A DNA stretch of 64,000 nt from Paracoccus rhizosphaerae (GCF_026162645.1 NZ_JAOTBE010000009.1:1-64000); one strand, 5' to 3'; counted from the stretch's first letter, positions 46,884 through 57,111 are shown. The notes: generated by a model from the letters alone, not told the origin. Made by a program: numbers and translations.

Positions 46884-48695
46884 CTAGAGTCGAAGCCTGA
46901 CAAGGGCGAATCCTGCGGACGATGTTCCCGCCGGCTCCAGCCTGTGCTGCGATGGCAGGGGGCGGTTTATCGCATCTGGGGCGGTTTCAAACAACACGCT
47001 GGTGCCAGGCAGGGGGGCGAACCGCCAGTGCGCCATTTCCGGCACCCGCAGCCTGCGCTGCTGGCGGACATAGCGGCGCAGCACATCCAGCGTCATGGCA
47101 TCGCGTCCCAGGACCACCGCGTCCGATGAAACCAGTGGGCTGAAAAGCCCGCAGCTCGCCAGGCGGTAAGAGTTCGTCGCCAAGATGAATTTCTGATCCT
47201 CGGCCACCGGTCGGCCGCGCCAGCGGAGGTCGAAGATCCGGCGGCTTCCGGCTGATGCCGGCCGCCCGTCGGGATGGAACCGCGGGGGCTGCGACAGGTC
47301 GATGCGCCACTCGACCCCCTCGATGACGTCGAAGTTGTAGGCCGGGAACTCGGGGTTCAGCAGGCGCTGGTCGGCCTGGCCCGGCACGACCTGATCGAAC
47401 ATGCTGGCCGATCGCTCCAGCCAGTCGCCCAGCTGCCGCCCGTTCAGCCGGATGGCAGTCACGCGGTTCGGGAAGGAATAGAGGTCGGCCAGGTGCCGCA
47501 GGTCGATTCGGCCCGCCGCGATGTCGGTGAAGTGATCGATACCGCCGCGCCCCCCCGCCCGATAGGGGGCCGAGGCCGAGAGCACGGGAAGATCCGCGAC
47601 CCTTGTTCCGGCCAGCCGCCGCCTGACGTGCCACCGCTGCGCGCGGTTCACCAGGCGCAGGCCAGGATCGTGGCCAATCACCGTGAAATGGCTGCAAAGC
47701 GGGGTCTCGGTCCGACCGATGCCCATGCCAAGCTGCCGCACCGTTTCCCGGTGGGCCTCGTGGAGCGGGCGCAGCACCAGAGGCGAGGCCGGGACATCGG
47801 GCGCGACAGGCTCTGCCCGGACGCGGAAGTCGGCGACGCGCAGCGCGCCGTCCGGATCGGCGGCGAATTGCAGATCGACGATCCCGACATGAGACCCGCC
47901 AAAGCCCGGCATTACCGCCGGCTTTCCGGCCAGCGTTCCGCGCGCGGCATCGATGCCTTGACGGCCGTGCCAGCGGGGCGAGGGGAAGACCTCATGCGTG
48001 TGGCCGGCGATGACGACATCGATGCCGGGCAGTGCGGCCAGTGCCGTCGCCGCATGTTCCATCCTGGGGGACGGATCGGGGGCGCCGATGCCGCTGTGCG
48101 CCAGGGCGATGACTAGGTTCACGCCCATACCTCGCAGGCGCGGCAAAAGTCGGCGCGCGCTGTCGACAATATCCTCGGTCTGCATCTCGGCGCGCAGGTC
48201 CTGGTCCCATTCCTCGGTCTGCGGCGGAAGGAAGCCGATCACGCCGATCCGCAGGTCGTGACTTTGGCCGTCCGGCCCGCTCAGGCGGCGTTCGATCACG
48301 GCATGGCTGGCGAAATCCGGTCCACGCCGCAGCGACAGGTTCGCGGCCAGCATCGGGAACCGGGCCTGTGCGGCCGCGCGTCGCAGAAACGTCAGCCCAT
48401 AATTGAAGTCGTGGTTCCCGATTGCTGCGGCGTCGTAACCGATCGCGTTCATGGCCGCTATTGCGGGATGCGTTTGGCCGGGCTGGATCTGTCGCGCTGC
48501 GACATCCCCCATCGGACCCCCCTGCAGGAAGTCACCGTTGTCCAGCAGGATCGATGCGGCGACCTCGGTCCGCAGCCGCGCAATCAGTGATGCGGCACGC
48601 GCCAGACCCTGCCCAGAGCCAGCGCGGCCCGCAAGATAGTCATAGGGCATCAGGTGCATGTGGACGTCGCTGGTCGCCAGGATCCGCAGTTGCAT
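46884..48695 (-). CDS. 2',3'-cyclic-nucleotide 2'-phosphodiesterase/5'-nucleotidase family protein
   Basis: A 603-residue two-domain metallophosphoesterase from the ATG at 48695; an ATG at 48788 would add 31 residues without clear homology, and neither start has a strong ribosome site. The N-terminal domain has ILATSDVHMHLMPYDY, LLDNGDFLQGGPMGD, IGNHDFNYGL and VVIAGHTHEVF, the dinuclear-metal set; the C-terminal 5'-nucleotidase domain has LYSFPNRVTAIRLNGRQL and FILATNSYRLASCG. The pattern is nearest to CpdB. Unlike CpdB it shows no signal peptide at either start, so its location in the cell is uncertain. Confidence 0.9.
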   Translation of the reverse strand: MQLRILATSDVHMHLMPYDYLAGRAGSGQGLARAASLIARLRTEVAASILLDNGDFLQGGPMGDVAARQIQPGQTHPAIAAMNAIGYDAAAIGNHDFNYGLTFLRRAAAQARFPMLAANLSLRRGPDFASHAVIERRLSGPDGQSHDLRIGVIGFLPPQTEEWDQDLRAEMQTEDIVDSARRLLPRLRGMGVNLVIALAHSGIGAPDPSPRMEHAATALAALPGIDVVIAGHTHEVFPSPRWHGRQGIDAARGTLAGKPAVMPGFGGSHVGIVDLQFAADPDGALRVADFRVRAEPVAPDVPASPLVLRPLHEAHRETVRQLGMGIGRTETPLCSHFTVIGHDPGLRLVNRAQRWHVRRRLAGTRVADLPVLSASAPYRAGGRGGIDHFTDIAAGRIDLRHLADLYSFPNRVTAIRLNGRQLGDWLERSASMFDQVVPGQADQRLLNPEFPAYNFDVIEGVEWRIDLSQPPRFHPDGRPASAGSRRIFDLRWRGRPVAEDQKFILATNSYRLASCGLFSPLVSSDAVVLGRDAMTLDVLRRYVRQQRRLRVPEMAHWRFAPLPGTSVLFETAPDAINRPLPSQHRLEPAGTSSAGFALVRLRL

Positions 48696-49083
48696 GCCAG
48701 ACCCGCGGCAGCCGGAAGAACTGATGCCGGGCGGGCCGTATCTCTGGGCCGGAACAGAAGCAGCATCGGGCTTTGCGTGTAGGGTCATGTCCGTTGATTG
48801 CCCACATACGGCCAATTTGTTCCAGAGTTAGCGTAGCAAGTAAGGAAACAACAACCCAAGATTGCGATTCAGGAAATTTTGCATGGATAGCGGGTGGAAA
48901 TCGAGTTAATCTTAAATAGTATTACAAGACGCCAACGCCGATGTGTCTCATTGATGACCCTGCGGCGAGCGAGGGCTAGGAATGCTGACGACCTGGTTGA
49001 ACACGAATGCAGATTTGGACTATCAGCCCGGAGAGGTTCCCGGACCCCAGGACTCCTCGAGCAAGGTCGGCGGGTTGTTACGA
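48696..49083. other. Divergent spacer, AT-rich in its middle
   Basis: About 390 bp between the phosphodiesterase and the SRPBCC genes. The stretch 48820-48930 is markedly AT-richer than its surroundings (for example TTAATCTTAAATAGTATTAC), as expected for promoters. A start ATG at about 48883 with AGGAAA before it would give only MDSGWKSS before a stop. No RNA gene was recognised. Confidence 0.4.
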
Positions 49084-49542
49084 ATGAAGTTCTCGACACG
49101 CATTGACGGCGACCTTCCGGCTGAAAAGATGTTTCAGGCGATCGGCGATTTCACCGCGCTCGAGCGGCTGCTGATCGGGCGGGGCGCCAGCGTCGCGCGG
49201 ATCGACCCCGCGAGGGAGCCGGGAATTGGCATGGGCTGGAACATCGGCTTCGATTGGCGCGGCCGTGCGCGCAGCCTGCGGCTGGCGGTGACGCGGTTCG
49301 ATCGTCCGGAACTGGTGACGATGGTCGGCCGGTCCGAGGCGATCGACGTCGCCGTGAACGCGACCGTTGTCGCGTTGAGCCGCGCGAAGTCCCGCCTGAT
49401 CTTCGAGACCGAGGTTCGCCCACGGAACATGAAGGCGCGGCTGATGCTGCAGACGGCCAAGTTGGGCAAGGCGCAGCTGGACCGCCGCTATCACCGCCGG
49501 ATCCGCGAATTCGTCGACCAGATGAGCGGAGAGGGCGCCTGA
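49084..49542 (+). CDS. SRPBCC family protein
   Basis: A 152-residue START/polyketide-cyclase-like protein. MKFSTRIDGDLPAEKMFQAIGDFTALERL at the start (landmarks STRIDGDLPAEKMF, GDFTALERLLIGRG) is the usual opening of this superfamily, with a helix-grip ligand pocket built from the following strands (IGMGWNIGFDWRG, ELVTMVGRSEAI) and a long C-terminal helix. The ligand is unknown. The start at 49084 lacks a good ribosome site; an upstream ATG at 49003-49005 frame extension seems unrelated to the fold. Convergent with pheA, 4 bp apart. Confidence 0.8.
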   Translation: MKFSTRIDGDLPAEKMFQAIGDFTALERLLIGRGASVARIDPAREPGIGMGWNIGFDWRGRARSLRLAVTRFDRPELVTMVGRSEAIDVAVNATVVALSRAKSRLIFETEVRPRNMKARLMLQTAKLGKAQLDRRYHRRIREFVDQMSGEGA

Positions 49543-49546
49543 CCCT

Positions 49547-50404
49547 TCAGTTGGGTTCGCCCTGCCGCTGCGTTTCCCTCAGGGGATCGGCGGGATACAC
49601 TCCCAGCACGTTCAGGCTCGAGGTGAAATAGGACAGCTCGTCCATCGCCAGCCGCACGTTGGCGTCCTCGGGATGCCCCTCGATATCGGCATAGAACTGC
49701 GTCGCCGTGAAGACGCCATCGACCATGTAGCTTTCCAGCTTTGTCATGTTGACGCCGTTCGTGGCAAAGCCGCCCATCGCCTTGTAGAGCGCCGCCGGGA
49801 TGTTCCGGACGCGGAAGACGAAACTGGTCAGCATCCGTTCCGACCGACGGCTGAAGTCGGGGTCGCACGACATGATCAGGAACCGCGTCGTGTTGTTCTG
49901 GCGGTCCTCGATCTTGTCCGCCAGGCGGTCGAGGCCATAGATCTCGCCCGCCAGGGGCGCAGCCAGGGCCGCCAGCGACGCTATGCCGCGCTGCGCCACG
50001 TCCTTGGCGGAACCGGCAGTGTCGGCACCTGTCACCGGGTGGATCCCATGGCGGCGCAGGAAGCCGCGGCACTGGCCTAGAAGGACGGTATGGCTCATTG
50101 CCTCGCGCACCTCCTCCAGCCGAGTGCCGGGCACGGCCAGCAGGCTGATATGGACGCGCACGAACGCCTCGTCCACGATGTGCAGGCCAGATTCGGGCAG
50201 CAAATGATGGATATCGGCGACGCGGCCATAGGTCGAATTCTCGACCGGCAGCATCGCCAGATCGGCGTCATGGCTGCGCACGGCCTCGATCACATCCTCG
50301 AAGGTGCGGCAGGGCAGGGGCTCCATGTCGGGGCGCGCCTTGCGACAGGCCTCATGGCTGTAGGCGCCCGGTTCACCTTGGAAGGCAATGCGATTCGTGG
50401 TCAT
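49547..50404 (-). CDS. pheA: Prephenate dehydratase
   Basis: A 285-residue monofunctional enzyme making phenylpyruvate from prephenate. The catalytic domain has IAFQGEPGAYSHEA at the start, LPVENSTYGRV (about 52) and NTTRFLIM (about 172, catalytic Thr-Arg-Phe). The ACT domain follows from about 192 with NIPAALYKAMGGFATNGVNM and LESYMVDG, the phenylalanine-binding ESRP-equivalent region, implying feedback inhibition. No chorismate mutase domain is fused. The gene is divergent from the cytochrome c552 gene. Confidence 0.96.
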   Translation of the reverse strand: MTTNRIAFQGEPGAYSHEACRKARPDMEPLPCRTFEDVIEAVRSHDADLAMLPVENSTYGRVADIHHLLPESGLHIVDEAFVRVHISLLAVPGTRLEEVREAMSHTVLLGQCRGFLRRHGIHPVTGADTAGSAKDVAQRGIASLAALAAPLAGEIYGLDRLADKIEDRQNNTTRFLIMSCDPDFSRRSERMLTSFVFRVRNIPAALYKAMGGFATNGVNMTKLESYMVDGVFTATQFYADIEGHPEDANVRLAMDELSYFTSSLNVLGVYPADPLRETQRQGEPN

Positions 50405-50453
50405 GGCGCGGCCCCGTAAGTTCGAATTTTGAGCGTGCCGGGGTAACTACACC

Positions 50454-50483
50454 TTGATCCTGCAAAGCGAAAGCGGATACATA
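50454..50483 (+). promoter_or_regulatory. Candidate housekeeping promoter for the cytochrome c552 gene
   Basis: TTGATC (50454-50459) and GATACA (50476-50481) with a 16-nt spacer, or TACATA (50478-50483) with 18, about 45 nt before the gene. Moderate match only. Confidence 0.35.
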
Positions 50484-50525
50484 CCGCTCGACTTGACGAG
50501 CTTACCAAGGCGGGAACCGCACGCG

Positions 50526-51068
50526 ATGTTCAACACCATGACCCTGACCAAGGCAGCCGGAGCCTTCATTGGCGCGCTGCTGTTCCTGATGCTGGCCAAC
50601 TGGGGCGCCACCGCGCTGTTCCACGTTGGCCCGACCGGCCACGGCGGGGGTCATGGCGAGGAAGAGATCACGCAGGCCTATACGATCCCGGTGCCCGAAA
50701 CGGCCGAAGGCGGTGCCGAGGAAGCGCCCGAGATCAACTTTGAAGAGCTGATGGCTTCGGCCGACGCCGCAGCGGGCGAACGCGAATGGGCCAAGTGCCG
50801 GTCCTGCCACGCACTGGACGGCAGCGACGGCGTCGGCCCGCATCTGAATGGCGTTGTCGGCCGCGAAGTCGCCAGCGTTGCGGGCTTCGGCTATACCGAC
50901 GCGATGGTCGCACACGCTGCGGAGGCTCCGGTCTGGGATCCCAATGCCATCCAGCACTTCATCGAAAACCCTCGAGGCGTCGTGCCCGGTACCGCGATGA
51001 GCTTTGCAGGCCTCAAGGACCCGCAGGCACGCGCCAACCTCATCGCCTACCTGCAGTCGAACTCCTGA
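50526..51068 (+). CDS. cycM: Membrane-anchored cytochrome c552 (CycM type)
   Basis: A 180-residue cytochrome. An uncleaved N-terminal anchor (about 9-33, [23 protein letters not shown]) is followed by a His/Gly-rich and then acidic hinge (about 34-75) and a class I c-type heme domain with CRSCH at 91-95 and the axial Met in [10 protein letters not shown] near 157. In Paracoccus denitrificans this protein carries electrons from the bc1 complex to aa3 oxidase within a supercomplex. The ATG at 50526 is preferred to the longer open frame because it precedes the anchor directly. Confidence 0.95.
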   Translation: MFNTMTLTKAAGAFIGALLFLMLANWGATALFHVGPTGHGGGHGEEEITQAYTIPVPETAEGGAEEAPEINFEELMASADAAAGEREWAKCRSCHALDGSDGVGPHLNGVVGREVASVAGFGYTDAMVAHAAEAPVWDPNAIQHFIENPRGVVPGTAMSFAGLKDPQARANLIAYLQSNS

Positions 51069-51089
51069 TTGCTGTCCACCGAATGAGAG

Positions 51090-51117
51090 GGCGTCGCCAA
51101 TAGGGCGGCGCCTTTTT
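51090..51117 (+). terminator. Rho-independent terminator after cycM
   Basis: GGCGTCGCC and GGCGGCGCC (one G-U), 9-bp stem, loop AATAG, then TTTTT. Begins 21 nt after the stop. Confidence 0.87.
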
Positions 51118-51220
51118 GCATGGCGCCACCCCGCGAAGATCGCCCGACGCTCACGAAAACGCGGCTTGAGGGGCGGGGGCTGCTGGCCTAGCCTGCGGCA
51201 ACGTCAGAAGGAGCCTGCCC

Positions 51221-53107
51221 ATGCGACACGCCACCCTGTCCGCCGCCATTCTTGCCGCTCTGGCCGTTGCGGGTCAGGCCGCCGCGCAGGATGATCCTGC
51301 CCCCGCCCGCAGCAGCGAGGAAGGCAGTGTCATCACGGCCCATGGCGTCTCGATCTTCGACGAGCTGGCGCTGCCAGCGGATTTCGAACACCTGCCATAC
51401 GTGAATCCTGACGCGCCGAAGGGGGGCGAGATCTCTCAGTCGATCCCGAACTCCAGCGGCTTCGACAATTACAATCCCTTCACCTTCCGCGGCCGGGCGG
51501 CGGCGCTGTCCACGATCATGTTGGAGACGGTGCTGACCGCGCCCGCCAACGAAGTCGGCGCGGCCTATTGCCTGCTCTGCGAGACGATCGAGTACCCGGA
51601 GAGCCGTGACTGGGTGATCTTCAACCTGCGCCCCGAGGCGACGTTCAGCGACGGCACGCCACTGACCGCGCATGACGTGCTGTTCAGCTATGAGACGCTG
51701 CGCGACAAGGGACTGTCCAGCTTTCGCACCGTCATCGGACAGCAGGTCGCCAAGGCCGAGGTGCTGGACGGCCACCGCATCCGCTTCGACTTCACGCCCG
51801 ACTACCCGCGCCGCGACCTCATCCAGTCGGTCGGCAGCCTGCCGGTCTTCAGCCGGGCCGATTTCGAGGCCAACGACCGCGATCTGGAACAGACGATGCA
51901 GGTGCCGTTCGTCGGGTCAGGGCCTTACGTCTTCGACAGCGCCGATTTGAACCGCAACGTCAGCTATCGCCGCGATCCGGACTACTGGGGCGCCGACCTG
52001 CCGATCAATCGCGGGCGGTTCAACTTCGACCGCATCCGCTATGAGTACTTTTCGGACTACGACGCGGCGTTCGAGGCCTTCAAGGCCGGCGAATACACCT
52101 TCCGACGTGAGGTCAGCAGCATCATCTGGGCCACGCGCTATGATTTTCCGGCCGTCCAGAACGGCTGGGTCAAGATGGAAACGCTGCCCGACGGCAACAT
52201 CGCCTCGGGGCAGGGCTGGGTGCTGAACCTGCGCAAGCCCAAGTTCCAGGACCCGCGCGTCCGCGAGGCGATCGGCCTGGCCTTCAATTTCGAATGGTCG
52301 AACGAGTCGCTGTTCTACGGTCTATACGACCGCGTTGACAGCTTCTGGGAAAACAGCGAGCTGGAGGCGTCCGGTCCGCCCTCGGAGGCTGAGCTGGCGC
52401 TTTTGGAACCTTTGGCCGCCGACCTGCCAGAGGGGATCCTGACCGATGAGGTCGTGACCGCGCCCGAAAGTGGTGCCCGCCAGACCGACCGCCAGAACCT
52501 ACGCCGCGCGGCGGCGCTTTTGGAGGAGGCAGGCTGGGTCACCGGCTCTGACGGTCTTCGCCGGAACGAAGCGGGCCAGGTCCTGACGCTCGAGATCCTG
52601 AATGACAGCCAGACTTTCGACCGTGTGATCAACCCCTTCGTCGAAAACCTTCGCGCACTTGGCATCGACGCCCGCAACTCTCGCGTGGACAATGCCGAAT
52701 ACGAGAACCGCCGCCGCAGCTTCGATTTCGACATGATCGGCGACCATCTGGGCCAGTCGGAAATTCCGGGGGCGGGGTTGCAGCAGTATTTCGGCTCGGC
52801 CAATGTCGGCGATGTCTTCAACTCCATGGGCCTGGCCAATCCCGCCGTCGATGCACTGATCACCCAGGTTGAAGAGGCCGAGACGCAGGAGGAACTGACG
52901 ACGCGTGTCCATGCGCTGGATCGCGCGCTGCGCAGCCTGCATTTCTGGGTGCCGCAATGGTACAACGCCAATCACCTCGTCGCTTATTACGACATGTTCG
53001 GCCGCCCCGAGGAACTGCCCCCTTACGCCTTGGGCGAACTGGATTTCTGGTGGTACGACGAGGAAAAGGCCGAGGCCCTGCGCGCGGCTGGCGCCCTGCG
53101 GAACTGA
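51221..53107 (+). CDS. Peptide ABC transporter substrate-binding protein (YejA-like)
   Basis: A 628-residue periplasmic binding protein of SBP family 5. Signal peptide 1-22 ending in GQAAAQ. ALPADFEHLPYVNPDAPKGG near 50 and FNLRPEATFSDGTPLTAHDV near 130 are typical of the YejA subgroup, as is WVPQWYNANHLVAYYD near the end. It likely binds oligopeptides for the transporter encoded downstream. Three genes for the membrane and ATPase parts follow in the same direction. Confidence 0.93.
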   Translation: MRHATLSAAILAALAVAGQAAAQDDPAPARSSEEGSVITAHGVSIFDELALPADFEHLPYVNPDAPKGGEISQSIPNSSGFDNYNPFTFRGRAAALSTIMLETVLTAPANEVGAAYCLLCETIEYPESRDWVIFNLRPEATFSDGTPLTAHDVLFSYETLRDKGLSSFRTVIGQQVAKAEVLDGHRIRFDFTPDYPRRDLIQSVGSLPVFSRADFEANDRDLEQTMQVPFVGSGPYVFDSADLNRNVSYRRDPDYWGADLPINRGRFNFDRIRYEYFSDYDAAFEAFKAGEYTFRREVSSIIWATRYDFPAVQNGWVKMETLPDGNIASGQGWVLNLRKPKFQDPRVREAIGLAFNFEWSNESLFYGLYDRVDSFWENSELEASGPPSEAELALLEPLAADLPEGILTDEVVTAPESGARQTDRQNLRRAAALLEEAGWVTGSDGLRRNEAGQVLTLEILNDSQTFDRVINPFVENLRALGIDARNSRVDNAEYENRRRSFDFDMIGDHLGQSEIPGAGLQQYFGSANVGDVFNSMGLANPAVDALITQVEEAETQEELTTRVHALDRALRSLHFWVPQWYNANHLVAYYDMFGRPEELPPYALGELDFWWYDEEKAEALRAAGALRN

Positions 53108-53204
53108 GCTTGATTTCCGGGCTGGGATTGCCGACAAGGCGCATCAACCAGACGGGGCCGGCAAGGCCCCCGTATTCCCGCCAGGGCGGCAGAGGGGCAG
53201 GCTG

Positions 53205-54284
53205 ATGGGCGCCTATATCCTGCGGCGATTGCTGCTGATCATCCCGACCTTGATCGGCATCATGCTGGTCAACTTCACGCTGACGCAGTTCGTGCCCGGC
53301 GGCCCTATCGAGCAGATCGCCGCGCAGATCCAGGGCGAAGGCGACGCCTTCCGCAACATCTCGGGCGGCGGCGCCGAGGCAGGACAGCAGGCCGCGCCTT
53401 CCGGCTATGAAGGCGCGCAAGGCCTCCCGCCCGAGTTCATCGCCCAGCTGGAAAAGGAGTTCGGCTTCGACAAGCCGCCGGTCGAGCGCTTCCTGACCAT
53501 GCTCTGGAACTATCTGCGGTTCGATTTCGGCACATCGTGGTTCCGGTCCGTCAGCGTCGTCGACCTAGTCATCGAGAAGATGCCCGTGTCGATCACCCTT
53601 GGCCTGTGGTCCACCGTCATCGCCTATGTGATCTCGATCCCGCTCGGCATCCGGAAGGCGACGCGGGACGGGACGCGCTTTGATACCTGGACCTCGGGCG
53701 TAATCATCATGGCTTATGCGATCCCGGCCTTCCTGTTCGCGGTCATGCTGATGGTGCTGTTCGCTGGCGGCAGCTATTGGCAGATCTTCCCTCTGCGCGG
53801 CCTAACCAGCGACAACTTCGCCGACCTCTCCACCTGGGGCAAGATCAAAAACTATGCCTGGCACGCCACCCTTCCGGTTCTGGCGGCCACGATCAGCAGC
53901 TTTGCCACGCTGACGCTGCTGACCAAGAACAGCTTTCTGGACGAGATCAACAAGCAATACGTGATGACCGCCCGCGCCAAGGGCCTGGCGGAACGGCGCG
54001 TTCTTTACGGCCACGTCTTCCGCAACGCCATGCTGATCGTGATCGCGGGCTTTCCGGCGATGTTCCTGGGCGTCTTCTTCGGGTCGTCGATCCTGATCGA
54101 GACGATCTTCTCGCTGGACGGCCTCGGCCGGCTGGGGTTCGAGGCGGCGGTCCAGCGCGACTATCCGGTGATCTTCGGCACGCTCTACGTCTTTGGCCTG
54201 CTGTCGCTGGTGGTCGGCATCCTGTCTGACCTGATGTATGTCTTCGTCGATCCCCGCATCGACTTCGAGAAGAGGGCCGGCTGA
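53205..54284 (+). CDS. Peptide ABC transporter permease (YejB-like)
   Basis: A 359-residue permease. First membrane segment at the N-terminus (RRLLLIIPTLIGIMLVNFTL), then an extended periplasmic loop that has the YejB-type insertion rich in Gly/Ala (about 45-85), then five segments with the EAA loop (YVMTARAKGLAERRVLYGHVF landmarks TARAKGLAERRVL). The ATG at 53205 has AGAGGGG upstream. Ends in TGATG with the next gene. Confidence 0.93.
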   Translation: MGAYILRRLLLIIPTLIGIMLVNFTLTQFVPGGPIEQIAAQIQGEGDAFRNISGGGAEAGQQAAPSGYEGAQGLPPEFIAQLEKEFGFDKPPVERFLTMLWNYLRFDFGTSWFRSVSVVDLVIEKMPVSITLGLWSTVIAYVISIPLGIRKATRDGTRFDTWTSGVIIMAYAIPAFLFAVMLMVLFAGGSYWQIFPLRGLTSDNFADLSTWGKIKNYAWHATLPVLAATISSFATLTLLTKNSFLDEINKQYVMTARAKGLAERRVLYGHVFRNAMLIVIAGFPAMFLGVFFGSSILIETIFSLDGLGRLGFEAAVQRDYPVIFGTLYVFGLLSLVVGILSDLMYVFVDPRIDFEKRAG

Positions 54285-55387
54285 TGGCGATGTCGGAACT
54301 GAACCGCCGCCGCTGGCGCAACTTCCGCCGCAACGGCCGTGCCTTCTGGTCGCTGGTGATCTTCAGCGTGCTGTTCGTCGTCGCCATGTTTGCCGAGGTG
54401 GTTGCCAACGACAAGCCCATTGTCGTCAGCTATCGCGGCGAACTGTACTGGCCCGCCTATAACTTCTACCCCGAAACCGCCTTCGGCGGCGATTTCGGGA
54501 CCGAGGCGATCTATCGCGACCCGGCGGTCCAGTGCCTGATCGTGTCGGGCGGCAGCCAGGACTGCTGGGACGACCCCGAGGGGCTGGTCGAGGCCATTGA
54601 CACCGGCACCAGCGACATTCCAAAGGCCGAGCAGGGCTGGATGATCTGGCCGCCGATCCCCTATCACTACCGCACCATCAACAATGTGGGCACCGCGCCA
54701 AGCGCACCCGATGCGGCGCATTGGCTGGGCACCGACGACACGGCACGGGACGTCCTGGCGCGGGTGATCTACGGGTTCCGTACCTCGATCCTGTTCACGC
54801 TGATCGTGACGGTCATCGCATCCACCATCGGCATCGCGGCGGGGGCGATCCAGGGCTATTTCGGCGGACGCACGGACCTGGTGTTCCAGCGGGTGCTGGA
54901 GATCTGGGCCTCGACCCCTGGCCTCTACGTCATCATCATCCTCTTCGCTATCCTGGGACGCAGCTTCTGGCTGCTGGTCTTCGTGACGATCCTGTTCGGC
55001 TGGCCGGCGTTGGTGGGGGTCGTCAGGGCGGAATTCCTGCGGGCGCGGAACTTCGAATATGTCCGGGCCGCCCGTGCGCTTGGCGTCAGCGACCGCAAGA
55101 TCATGTTCCGCCATATCCTGCCCAACGCGATGGTCGCGACGCTGACCATGCTGCCCTTCGTGGTGACCGGCACGATCAGCGGCCTCGCGGCGCTGGATTA
55201 CCTTGGCTACGGCCTGCCGGCAGGGTCTGCTTCACTTGGGGAGATGGCGTTGCAGGCCAAGCAGAACCTGCAGGCGCCTTGGCTGGCCTTTACGGCCTTC
55301 TTCACCTTTGCGATCATGCTGTCGCTGCTGGTGTTCATCTTCGAGGGCGTGCGCGACGCCTTCGACCCGCGAAAGACCTTCCGATGA
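54284..55387 (+). CDS. Peptide ABC transporter permease (YejE-like)
   Basis: A 367-residue permease. After one N-terminal membrane segment there is the large periplasmic region typical for YejE, with ELYWPAYNFYPETAFGGDF and HWLGTDDTARDVLARVIYGFR (landmarks HWLGTDDTARD). The EAA loop reads EYVRAARALGVSDRKIMFRH. Coupled to yejB at its start and to the ATPase gene at its end (ATGA). Confidence 0.93.
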   Translation: MAMSELNRRRWRNFRRNGRAFWSLVIFSVLFVVAMFAEVVANDKPIVVSYRGELYWPAYNFYPETAFGGDFGTEAIYRDPAVQCLIVSGGSQDCWDDPEGLVEAIDTGTSDIPKAEQGWMIWPPIPYHYRTINNVGTAPSAPDAAHWLGTDDTARDVLARVIYGFRTSILFTLIVTVIASTIGIAAGAIQGYFGGRTDLVFQRVLEIWASTPGLYVIIILFAILGRSFWLLVFVTILFGWPALVGVVRAEFLRARNFEYVRAARALGVSDRKIMFRHILPNAMVATLTMLPFVVTGTISGLAALDYLGYGLPAGSASLGEMALQAKQNLQAPWLAFTAFFTFAIMLSLLVFIFEGVRDAFDPRKTFR

Positions 55388-57111
55388 GTCGCCCTGACGA
55401 CAAGGGTACGCTGCCGCCCACGGTGCTGATGCCCGCCGCCCCAGCCGCCGCGCACGAAGATCATGGCCCCGGCGTGCCGGGCCATCCTGAGGCTCATCCC
55501 GCAGCGGTTCCCGCCCCGCCCGCCGATGCGGTGCTGGACGTGCGCGACCTTCGCATCGGCTTTCGCGCCGAGGGGCGGCTTATCCCCGCCGTCAAGGGCG
55601 TCAGCTTCCATATCAGCCGAGGGGAGACGGTCGCCCTGGTCGGCGAATCCGGGTCCGGCAAGTCGATCACCGCGCTCTCCACTGTGCAGCTTCTGGGCGC
55701 CTCGGCGGTGGTCGAGGGCTCCGTACGCTATGACGGGCAAGAGATGGTAGGCGCCCCGGAGCGCACGCTTCGACGCATCAGGGGCAACGACATCAGCTTC
55801 ATCTTCCAAGAGCCGATGACCTCGCTGAACCCGCTGCACACGCTGGAAAAGCAGCTGTCGGAAAGCCTGGCGCTGCACCAGGGCCTGACCGGCGCCAAGG
55901 CGCGGACGCGGATCGTCGAACTGCTGACCCGCGTCGGCATCCGCGACCCGGAAAGCCGGCTGGCGGATTACCCGCACCAGCTGTCAGGGGGGCAGCGCCA
56001 GCGCGTGATGATCGCCATGGCGCTGGCCAACGGTCCCGACCTGCTGATCGCCGACGAACCCACGACCGCCCTGGATGTCACCATTCAGGCGCAGATCCTG
56101 GAGCTGCTTGCGGAGCTGAAGGCCGCTGAGGGCCTGTCGATGCTGTTCATCAGCCATGACCTGGGCATCGTACGACGCATCGCCGACCGCGTCTGCGTCA
56201 TGAAGGACGGAGCGATCGTTGAGCAGGGGCCTGTCGATCAGATCTTCAGCGATCCGCGCCACCCATATACGCAGAAGCTGCTGCACGCAGAGCCGCAGGG
56301 GCGGGCCGAACCCGTGGCCCCCGACGCGCCGGTGTTGGTCGAGACGCGCGACCTGAAGGTCTGGTTCCCGATTCAGCGCGGACTGCTGCGCCGCACCGTC
56401 GGCCATGTGAAGGCCGTGAACGGGGCGAGCCTGTCGCTGCGCGCGGGTGAAACACTTGGCATCGTGGGCGAATCCGGTAGCGGCAAGACTACGCTGGCAC
56501 TGGCGATCATGCGGCTGATCGACAGCGACGGCCCGATCCTCTTCATGGGGCAGGACATCCAGGGCTGGGGCGGCGCGCAGCTGCGCCGGCTGCGCCGCGA
56601 CATGCAGATCGTGTTCCAGGACCCCTATGGCAGCCTCTCGCCCCGCATGACGGTCGAACAGATCATCACCGAAGGCCTAGGCGTCCACGGCATCGACAAG
56701 TCGCGCGACCGCCGACAGCTGGTCATGGACATCATGTCCGAGGTCGGCCTGAACCCCGACATGATGCACCGCTATCCGCACGAATTCAGCGGCGGCCAGC
56801 GCCAGCGCATCGCGATCGCCCGCGCGATGATCCTGCGCCCCAAGGTCGTCGTTCTGGACGAACCCACCAGCGCACTGGACATGACTGTTCAGGTCCAGAT
56901 TGTGGACCTGCTGCGCGACCTGCAGCGCCGGCACGGTCTGGCCTTCCTGTTCATCAGCCATGACCTGCGAGTTGTCCGAGCGATGGCCCATCACATCATG
57001 GTCATGCGTGCAGGTGAGGTGGTCGAGCAGGGCGGAGTGACGCAGATCTTCCAGACGCCGCAGCAGGACTATACCCGCGCACTTCTTCGGGCGGCCTTTC
57101 CGGACGCGTGA
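55384..57111 (+). CDS. Peptide ABC transporter, fused dual ATPase (YejF-like)
   Basis: A 575-residue protein with two complete ABC domains. Domain 1 (about 50-300): GESGSGKS, signature [14 protein letters not shown], Walker [13 protein letters not shown]. Domain 2 (about 320-575): [36 protein letters not shown]. An unusual N-terminal extension of about 45 residues rich in Pro, Ala and His precedes domain 1. It powers uptake through the two permeases. Stop overlaps the glycosyltransferase start. Confidence 0.95.
   Translation: MSRPDDKGTLPPTVLMPAAPAAAHEDHGPGVPGHPEAHPAAVPAPPADAVLDVRDLRIGFRAEGRLIPAVKGVSFHISRGETVALVGESGSGKSITALSTVQLLGASAVVEGSVRYDGQEMVGAPERTLRRIRGNDISFIFQEPMTSLNPLHTLEKQLSESLALHQGLTGAKARTRIVELLTRVGIRDPESRLADYPHQLSGGQRQRVMIAMALANGPDLLIADEPTTALDVTIQAQILELLAELKAAEGLSMLFISHDLGIVRRIADRVCVMKDGAIVEQGPVDQIFSDPRHPYTQKLLHAEPQGRAEPVAPDAPVLVETRDLKVWFPIQRGLLRRTVGHVKAVNGASLSLRAGETLGIVGESGSGKTTLALAIMRLIDSDGPILFMGQDIQGWGGAQLRRLRRDMQIVFQDPYGSLSPRMTVEQIITEGLGVHGIDKSRDRRQLVMDIMSEVGLNPDMMHRYPHEFSGGQRQRIAIARAMILRPKVVVLDEPTSALDMTVQVQIVDLLRDLQRRHGLAFLFISHDLRVVRAMAHHIMVMRAGEVVEQGGVTQIFQTPQQDYTRALLRAAFPDA

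Noticed and set aside
48883-48909. Eight-codon frame MDSGWKSS with an upstream AGGA, possible leader peptide
   Set aside because: No matching attenuator hairpins and the downstream gene is not an amino-acid operon; pheA is on the other strand.
50454-50467. FNR-like TTGAT-N4 half site before the cytochrome c552 gene
   Set aside because: The second half (ATCAA) is missing; kept only as part of a candidate promoter.
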